Assembly (NCBI GenBank): GCA_947561395.2
Contig: OX387185.1
Span: forward strand, 37,924,213-37,988,212
Origin: Buxus sempervirens
Taxonomy: Eukaryota; Streptophyta; Magnoliopsida; Buxales; Buxaceae
Length of the DNA: 64,000 nt
Direction: 5' to 3'
The notes beneath the pieces are model-generated. The model was not told where the DNA came from. It was given only the letters and a program-made list of their open reading frames with translations, and did no database searches. Every line of letters begins with the position of its first letter. Position 1 is the first letter of the stretch. Positions 56,486 through 64,000 of this stretch are shown piece after piece. A program made the position numbers and the translations under genes.

Positions 56486-58409
56486 TGTGAAACCCCAGTT
56501 CTAATACCCTAAGCACACCCTAATTAGTGGATGTGTTGTGTAGGTGAATTTGGAGAAGCCCAAGCTTGAAGCCAGTCAAAGTGGCTAAGCCCTGGCTCAT
56601 TAATGATGTATGAAGGTGAGCCTTTCTTCATTTGAGAAATTCCTAATTGATTGGATAAATTATTTTAGAGATGGGAAAAATAGCTAAGTGTTGGTGTTTG
56701 TTGTGTGCAATAGGAGGTGGAGTAGCAAAAATGTTATTATTGTGCTTTGAGGGAGTTACTTAAGTGGAGGAAAACCAAAGGGAAGCCCCATTTGACCAAA
56801 CCATTCCTAACCCTTTCTCTCTTCACTTTCTTCTCTCCCGTTCTCATTTCTTCTTCATCTTTTCCTTATTCTTCTCTCCTTATCACATCCCATTCACTTT
56901 GAACCCATTTGAAGAAACCCTAGCAAGAAAAAGAAAAAGGAAACCCAAGAAGGGCATTTTCGTTTGGTGAAGGAGCTTGGAGATTTGTGGTGAAACCAAC
57001 CAAGAGGCACAAGGAGTGCTGCTCGTGGGTTACAAAGGAGCTTAAAGGATTTGCTTGAATGATTGCAAGAGGTAAGCAACACCACCCCAACCCATATTTC
57101 AAGTTTTAGCCATTTTCGTATGTAAGTGAGAAACCTAGGGTTGGAGATGTGAAATGGTTTGTTAGTAGAAATAGGGATGATTTCTTTTAGGGTTTTGTAG
57201 GGAATAGATAAATACACATGTTAGGAGCAATTTAGAGCCCAAAAACACAAAAAATGAGTAAGATTTGAGAAAAACAACATTTTCCCAAAAGTTCAGATTT
57301 CGCGAACTGTCAAAAAGCCCAGTCGCCTGAACAGCCGCTCGAGCACGGTATCGGACGCCCCTTTTTTAGGTAAAGACTTAAGGCATAGCTGCTCGAGCGA
57401 CTGTTTGAGCGACTTGCCTGAAACAGAGAACCCGAGAGCTATTTTCCAGCCGCTTGAAGCAGGCTCGAGTGACCCATCGAACGCCCTGTACAGATTTTCA
57501 AATTTTTGAGTTTTTAGCCTAGATCAAACTACCAATTGTTTTTATTCAAATCCAACCTATGTATAAGTGAGAGTGTCTAGGAGGTATTCCAACTGGAAGT
57601 ATCTCAAAATTCCAAATAACAATGATTTTAGGTACGTTTTGCTAAAGGATGTCATATAGAGAGTTTATGTCCCAGATTCCTATAGAAGTAGGATAAATTG
57701 ATTCCGTCACTTCAAACACCTTCCAAATAACCCTTAGAAATAGAAATCAAGTACTAAAACCAAGTTGCACAAGTATCAAAAGAGTTGAGGCATAGGTTGC
57801 CCAAATGAGTCATGAAAGGTAGAAATTTCTTGAAAACCTATCACTTATTATTGACTTTCATTATGAGTACACAATATATGATATGAAGGGCTTCGGCACC
57901 ACATTTGGCATATAAGATGAAGGGCATTGGCCCGTTTTAATTTCATGATATTAAGGGCATTGGCCCATTACTTGTTAATATAAGATGAAAGGGCAATGGC
58001 CCAGTGATATTGATACATTGAATAAAAAGGGCAGTGGCCCATTGATCATTGACATATTGTATGGAAGACAGTGACCCAGATTCCATGAGAAATGAAAAAG
58101 GGCTTGGCCCAAGATTGACTCGGGTAAGGCCATGGGCTACCGTTGAGCACTTTCCATGCAAGTGTGTATGTTGTATTATTGTAAAATTTGATTGATGAAT
58201 GAACACATCAACATAATGAACCCTTAAGTTATGGATCCATAAACTTAAAAAGGATTGTTTGTATATATATGCCATGGCCAAGTGTTGTTGTTACTATTAT
58301 TGTGCTCTACTGTGACATCATCCCGGTACCAACAACATCGGTGGCCGATGCCCATTTGCTACGGGGAATCGGCAATGGATGCCTGTACATCAAGGGGAAT
58401 CGGCGTATG
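56486..58409 (+). mobile_element. 3' LTR of the chromovirus, truncated
   Basis: TGTGAAACCCCAGTTC at 56486 follows pol after 30 bp with a purine-rich TTTTTAGGAGG stretch. It has a purine-rich leader (about 56930-57070), GC-rich patches with GCTCGAGCGAC words (57300-57490) and the GGGC/GCCC hairpin array (57922-58040). It is cut at 58410 by another LTR. No coding. Confidence 0.75.
57922..58040. repeat. Four GGGC-NNTG-GCCC mini-hairpins
   Basis: GGGC-ATTG-GCCC at 57922-57933 and 57955-57966, GGGC-AATG-GCCC at 57991-58002 and GGGC-AGTG-GCCC at 58029-58040. Degenerate units follow at about 58070 and 58098. Each has a 4-bp stem and 4-nt loop, about 35 bp apart. Confidence 0.82.
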
Positions 58410-58510
58410 TGTAGACACCCCAAATTGCATAGAAAAAATAAGGGATAATTGAAAAAAATCTTTCTTTCCTTTGAAAACAGCACAAAAACTCAGATTTATG
58501 CATTTCTTCT

Positions 58511-58654
58511 TGTATCCGACAACTCAGGTCGGATACAAGTATATCTCTTTATATCCGACAACTCAGGTCGGATATAAGCAGCTATTAATGTATCCGACGA
58601 CATATGTCGGATACATATAGGTGCTTTTGTATCCAACCTAAGATTTCGGATACA
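58511..58654 (+). repeat. Four TATCCGAC...GTCGGATA hairpins in LTR U3
   Basis: Units at 58511-58537, 58551-58575, 58589-58615 and 58628-58654. The first reads TGTATCCGAC then seven bases then GTCGGATACA, a 10-bp perfect stem. The fourth has one mismatch pair. They lie upstream of the TATA box, where the sister copies have AACCG/CGGTT stems. Confidence 0.85.
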
Positions 58655-58819
58655 AGCTTTTTGCTCAAAATTAGGGTTTTCCGAGAGTTTTCACTTTTTA
58701 CCATCATATCCTTCATTAAAGGAGTGGAAATTTTGGAAATAGCCTTAGGGTTAAGGTTGGTCGACTCTAAACATCATTATGTGTCTACCATCATGCAAAC
58801 CCTAACCCTAGCCTTTGCC

Positions 58820-58827
58820 TATAAATA
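58820..58827 (+). promoter_or_regulatory. TATA box of the LTR
   Basis: TATAAATA in GCCTATAAATAGGAGG, as in the minus-strand copies at 2105 and 43664. Confidence 0.7.
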
Positions 58828-60689
58828 GGAGGCTCCTCCTTAAGCAAATGGCCATAAGTTGGAGATTGAAGAGCTCCAAGTGAAGAAGGGAACCGCTGCC
58901 GCACTGCTTCCAGAAACCCAGGTAAGCCTAAATCCCTCTTTATTTTTTTGTCTTTACATTCTAGGTTTAGCTCTCTTCTTCTACCTTTCTGTAGAATAAG
59001 GCCTAATCTGTGTGTATGCAAACCCTTCCTCTACTCAAAGTACCTCAAGACTCCCCCTAGCCGTAAAACGTGAAGGCGGGATCTAGGGGAAACGAGACTG
59101 AGGATTGATCCTTAGTGTTAGAACCTTGTTGGAAAAGCCTTTTGATTCCATGAAAACCATTTCAAACTCAAAGTACCCCAAGATTATCTCGAAGAACCGT
59201 TAAACGGGGAGAGAGAACTAAGGGAAACGAGAATGGAACGGAACGCTAGGTCTTTTTAGAACCCCATTTGATTGATATGAATGCATGCTATATGTTGTTA
59301 TGTTGTTGAAGAGTGGATTGTTACACATACACACATAGCACCTGTTTTTATTGAATTTGGCTTAAATTTGGGATCTATTGCATTTATTGTGATAGATCTG
59401 AAATAAGTAGCCCCAAGCATTTCTGGGATGTTTATTATTGATTTCAAGCGAGTTTTTGTTGATGATTGAAGACCTCTAGGTCCAACCTCTTGGTTTTGGG
59501 CATTTTTGCTCAATATTAGGGTTTTTGGCATATTCTTTTCAATCGAAGAGGATGGTGAGCCAAACTTGTGCCCTATTTCTTCCTAGAGGTTCTTCAATAT
59601 CTTTTCAAATGATTTTGATTCATATTGCACGGATTCCACACACTTTACCACTGTTTTGAGTTGATTTTACTTAAAAGTGGCAAAATCGGACAGCAGCTGC
59701 ACCCTAACTTCGGACACCCATAACTTTATCATCCGGATGAATTGTAGAGTGATTCCAAAGCCATGGGAAAGGTGAGGCTGTCTAGTTTATGCCTACAAAA
59801 TTTCATCAATTTTTATGAAGTAGATTTTTGACACCATTCTGTCGAAGTTGATAGGTCAGTTCAGGTCAAACTGTTGAACCTATCACTTTGAATGGGCACT
59901 ATCTGTTCGTTTTAAATCTGATTCGAGTGATTATGATTTGTGAGTACTCCTTTATGAGTCTACTTTCAAATTCAGTTGGTTTCATAATTTGTTGATTTCA
60001 TTTGTGTTGTGGGTGACTGATTTACTCAGAACTGCTCAACAGCACCTTTTTGGGTTAATCTGTGATCCTCGGGGCCTTTTTGTGAGGTCACCCAAGGCAC
60101 ATCCGGATGAATTTTTGTAGGAGGCTAGTTTCATTTGAAAGATGGCTCTACATACTTCATTCATGCCAAATTTCATGAATTTTTATAGAGCCAATTTTTC
60201 CAAATGAGCTTCCAAAATTGCCTACTGGTTACTTTTACTGATTTTCAACAGCAATTTTAAAAGGAGCATAACTCTTAGGGTTTTAACCGGGTTTAATTGA
60301 AATTTTGCATGAGTCTTTTATTTATCAAAATCTTTCAAATGGATTTGGTTTGATTCAATTTAAATTAAATTTGAATGATTTCAAGACAAATGGTTCTAGC
60401 TTTTACCGAATTTTCCGGATTTGTCTCAACTTGGTTTTGTTCAAGTTTTTGCTTTGATTTCCATTTAGTGATGATATCCCAGAAGTGATACTAACATAAA
60501 AGAGGATCTGGAATTCATTGGATTTCTCATGTGGAAGTGTCGTACATTTGTTTAATACTTTTTCAAGGTTTTTGATTACTTTAGCAAGCTTTCTTATTTT
60601 TTTTAGCATGAACAATACTTGGCAACCACATTTTGTGGGTGAATGGGGGTGCCTAACACCTTCCCCCATTCATAATCTAATCCCCTTAC

Positions 60690-63600
60690 TGATGTGATCG
60701 CAAATGTGCTGCTCCCAAGTGCAGGAGTGTCAAGTTGTATTACTTGGGTGAGCCCCAAGGTCGATTTCCACAGGGACACGATGATTAGAAGTAAACCAGA
60801 AATGATAAGTGCTGAAAAAACTAAATTAATAGAGAGAAATGAATAAATCCAAACCTAAATAATCTAATTAACAAAATATTAACTACACTACACAAGTAAG
60901 GTAAACTACTCTTGTTTTATACACTAGGAAAATGATAATATAGAAAAATTTGTGAAGAAACCCAGATCAGATTATCTACTTAAGCATGAATAACTAAATA
61001 CACTTAGCAAATTTTAGGGAAAAAATAAAAGCTAAATTTAAGAACAAACCAAACTACAAGTAAAAAGTTCTAATGATCAAAATACCAAACACCTAAGCTA
61101 CAGGTATTGTTCTTTAATGGGTTGTATCCATGTTCCTCTCAGATCTTCTCCCCTCCAATTACCAACTCAGTCATGAGATTGATAATCGGATGATTTAACA
61201 ATATAAACCGAATTTTTTATCCATCTAATCTACCCATTGAACTTCAGATTAGATCTAGAATGCATATCCGAACAGAGAAACCCAATTCGAAAGCTAAGCT
61301 TCCATTGTGCCTTTTGTCAACAATGGATCAAAGATTTGTTTGAAGAATATCTGTTTTAATATAATAAGCACTGATAGAAGATTCAAAAAGACATACACAA
61401 TAAAAACAATGTGAAGATCAAAGAAACAGAAACTACAACCCGTTGAAGAACTCCACCTGAGCTTAGGAACGAATTCACTCACGCATAGAAGAAGTTCTGA
61501 TGTGTTCGTACGAAATACAGCAAAATAAAAGTGAAGAAGAAAACTCAAAGCTGAAACCTAAAAACCCATCCGAAAATCCTCCTTTTCTTCCACGACCTCC
61601 TTCTCTTTTCTCCTCTTTTCTAGCTTTCTCCCCCATTCGTTTTCTGCTCCAGCTCCCTATTGCCCCATTCGTCCATCCTCAACGAACTCCAAGACCGTTT
61701 GCCACATCAGCCACAAAAACCAATGAGCATTGGTTTCTTCTGTTTTCCTCATTTGCCCTTGTAACAAACAAACCATATGAGTGTTAGTGAGGGGTAATAA
61801 ATTAAATGCCCAGTTGAAATTGATTTGTTGTTATAGCAAGGTAGAATGCCACATGAAACTCTTGCCATATAATTTTATTTTCTATCAATACCATGCTCAT
61901 CTAATCCATGCCTAATTCCAAAATAATCTCAAATTGATACCAAGACAATTCTTTACCCAAAATTAAACCAGAAAATTCTCAAGGCAATCCCATTTCACAT
62001 TAAGCGCACTTTCGATGCACAATTAGGCCTAAAATATACAATAAAAATTCAATTCAATGTTTAGGCCACCAACACAAGTCAATGCATGATTAAGCAAATA
62101 TAAAGGGATTTTTCTGTATTTTTCACCTCAATAAGTGGCTTAAATATGCAATTTAACCACTTAATCACACCCCCCAACTTACTACTTGCTAATCCCTAGC
62201 AAAAACATTGATTATCTAAGTCTAAGCATGCCTCAAATCTCTGAAATCATATTCTTCTACTGAAAAATAGAGCAAGATAAGTGACTTGGGCGTTAAGACT
62301 AAAATAGTTTAGCTTGTAGGCCACATGGAGCTTCTTGAGTTCTTAACAATTCAACCAAGTGTAAGGTTCTGAAATTGCTTTCACTGAGTGTAAGTGTGTG
62401 GACAATTTGCATTTAGTGACTTCTAAGACCTCTCAAAGTGTTATTCAACCTAGCAACCCTCCAAGCAAACCAAGTTGGTTTTTACTCTAAGTCAAAACCA
62501 TTGCAATGGCGGCTTTCACGCTATTACACTACAAAAGGCCTTTATTGATTGGCACATGCCTTATTCATTGTTTGTTTCTCTTTTTTTTTTTCAAGCCCCG
62601 GTAATAGGTAGCCTTTTCCATTGTACTTTACAAAGAAGTCACATTGTCCCTCTTCTTTTTCACTTGATCTCAAGCCACTTGTTCACTTTTGCTTTCTCTC
62701 TTTTTTCTAGCAGAATTTTTCTGCTCTTTTTCTTTTTCTTTTTCTTTTTTTTTTGTATATTTCTTTTTGATTCCTCCTTCTTCTTTTTTTTTTTTGGGCC
62801 TTGAAGATATGGTTCAATAGAGCTCTTGGGGGTTGATTAGTGAAAGACACTAATTGAGGCCTAAAAATCAACTAAACACTCACTGTTGTGCATGAAATTC
62901 AGTGAAATTAAGCAACTATACATTGCATTACCCAGGTTTGAATGGTCAAGAACATCACTATAGCCCCATGTGAACTACACTCCAACCATTCAGAATTAAT
63001 GTAAACCATGAAACTCACTGTTCTAGATTTCAGTAAAGGAAATTGACAACTTTAAAATGAAAAGCAAGCTTAAACCTAGATAAATAATCTTAAGCATAGG
63101 GCTAACATGAATAATTTGCACACTTGAGGGAATGTAAACAAGGCATGAGGACATGCATGAAAGCTTATACCATGAGCTGCCCCTAATACCCCCAAACTAA
63201 GATCAAGCAATGCAATTAAAATTTAGAGGTTAAGGGCAAGAAAAGCATGGCTGTTATGAAGAGAGTAATGGCAGATTTTTTTCATGGCAATAGCAGAAAA
63301 AACAATACAGCACTTCTTTTACCAAGAACATGCATCACCCTTACCAATAGCATGAAAATTCACCCAAATGAATTGAACTCGAACTAATATAAACATGGGC
63401 TTCAAAGTTCAAAATTCACTCAAAATTGCTCAAATTCACTCAACATAACTCAAAAACAAAGAAATCAGTGAAAATTTACTCCAAGTAGTGAAGTGGCATG
63501 CAAAATTTAAATCCCCCACCCCCAACTTAAAATAAACATTGTCCTCAATGTTTGGAAGGTAAAGAATAAAAAAATGCAATACTTGAGTGAAAAGAGAATG

Positions 63601-64000
63601 TGTATTACCTTGCTTGGCTGAAACTTGCATGATTTGAGTGAAAAAATTTCAACCTTACCTTGAGAAGTGCATGGGCAAGCAAGCAAGTTAGCATCTAAAA
63701 AAAATGCTTGAGCAGACTTGATGGGGCTTAAAACCATTATGAAAAATAACTGGAGCTGCAAGACAGAGGTTAGAGCAAGTGCAAAACAAGAACAAGGTGG
63801 AGAAAGGAAAAAAAATTTAAGAAACTTAAAAAAAAAACAAAGCAAGAATTAGATGAGAAGTGATACCCCATCCTTTACATGTGCTTGCATCAAGGTTGCC
63901 AAGAAGATGGTGGGCTTCGTTGGGGTGAAGGACATTCAGGTTTTTCTTGAAATTCCCTTAATCTTGCTTGGCTTGAATTGTTACACTCAACAATTCCATT
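60690..64000 (+). mobile_element. Non-coding retroelement sequence, runs off the window
   Basis: It begins TGATGTGATCGCAAATGTGC directly where the previous LTR is cut. The phrases GTGAGCCCCAAGGTCGATTT and CCACAGGGAC (60750-60778), ACACCCCCCAACTTACTACTTGCTAATCC (about 62168) and CACCCCCAACTTAAAATAAA (about 63517) are of a kind that recurs in the long non-coding ends of plant LTR elements (known from general experience, not searched). No gag or pol is seen. Strand is assumed from the TG start. The stretch 62690-62800 is T-rich low complexity. Confidence 0.45.

Larger units (their letters stand above)
58410..60689 (+). mobile_element. LTR, TGTAGACACC family, 3' end truncated
   Basis: It starts TGTAGACACCCCAAATTGCA inside the chromovirus LTR and follows the family to GGGGTGCCTAACACCTTCCCCC (about 60645) and CCCCTTAC (60689), where a new element begins. 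Its U3 hairpins have a different stem from those in the other two copies. TATA box at 58820. The region 59690-60690 is the best-preserved match to the old copy at 28-3659. No coding. Confidence 0.8.

Noticed and set aside
62690-62800. Membrane protein frame in a T-rich run
   Set aside because: Phenylalanine-rich frame produced by poly-T low-complexity sequence.

Overview
This is nuclear DNA from a dicot plant. It shows AT-rich intergenic sequence, intron-containing gene fragments, a CC-NB-ARC-LRR resistance gene and dense nested LTR retrotransposons with plant-type initiator-Met primer-binding sites. I cannot name the species. There is no sign of bacterial, organellar or viral-genome content. 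The only large gene that looks intact is the NLR at 32444-35683; nearly everything else is transposable-element (TE) DNA, mostly solo LTRs, plus captured or decayed gene fragments.

Layout. 1-3659: LTRs of one family (ends TGTAGACACC...TCTCACA) nested in each other, including a 2.4-kb solo LTR with a perfect TTAAG target duplication. 3660-5226: non-coding, with a tRNA-like stretch. 5227-12176: one long minus-strand LTR split by a 3.85-kb CACTA-type element (7410-11258) that carries a fused pair of gene fragments, from an HPCA1-like LRR receptor kinase and from a phospholipase D. 12177-16770: low-copy-looking DNA with an unknown coding fragment, a hAT-type element carrying a ribosomal protein L24 pseudogene, and a broken LRR gene fragment. 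16776-32271: a chain of LTRs, several with perfect 5-bp target duplications, and one exon-like piece of a plant transposon-domain protein.

32272-42305 is the NLR locus. An antisense LTR ends 172 bp before the ATG. A young Copia element (36773-41347, target duplication AGGAA) sits exactly at what looks like the splice acceptor of the last NLR exon. 42306-48885: a second TGTAGACACC solo LTR, a complete 469-bp TRIM, a 2.4-kb solo LTR and a truncated LTR. 48893-58409: a broken Tekay/Del-like chromovirus whose pol is split by the 5' LTR and leader of another element. 58410-64000: another TGTAGACACC LTR, cut by a further non-coding retroelement that runs off the window.

The most unusual signal is structural. 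Several unrelated LTR families carry arrays of short inverted repeats in which the loop or spacer is conserved while the stem changes with its complement preserved (for example at 5825-5920, 23741-24175, 51601-51984, 57922-58040). The TGTAGACACC family carries such modules upstream of its TATA box, with different stem sequences in different copies. This looks like selection on hairpin structure and not on sequence.
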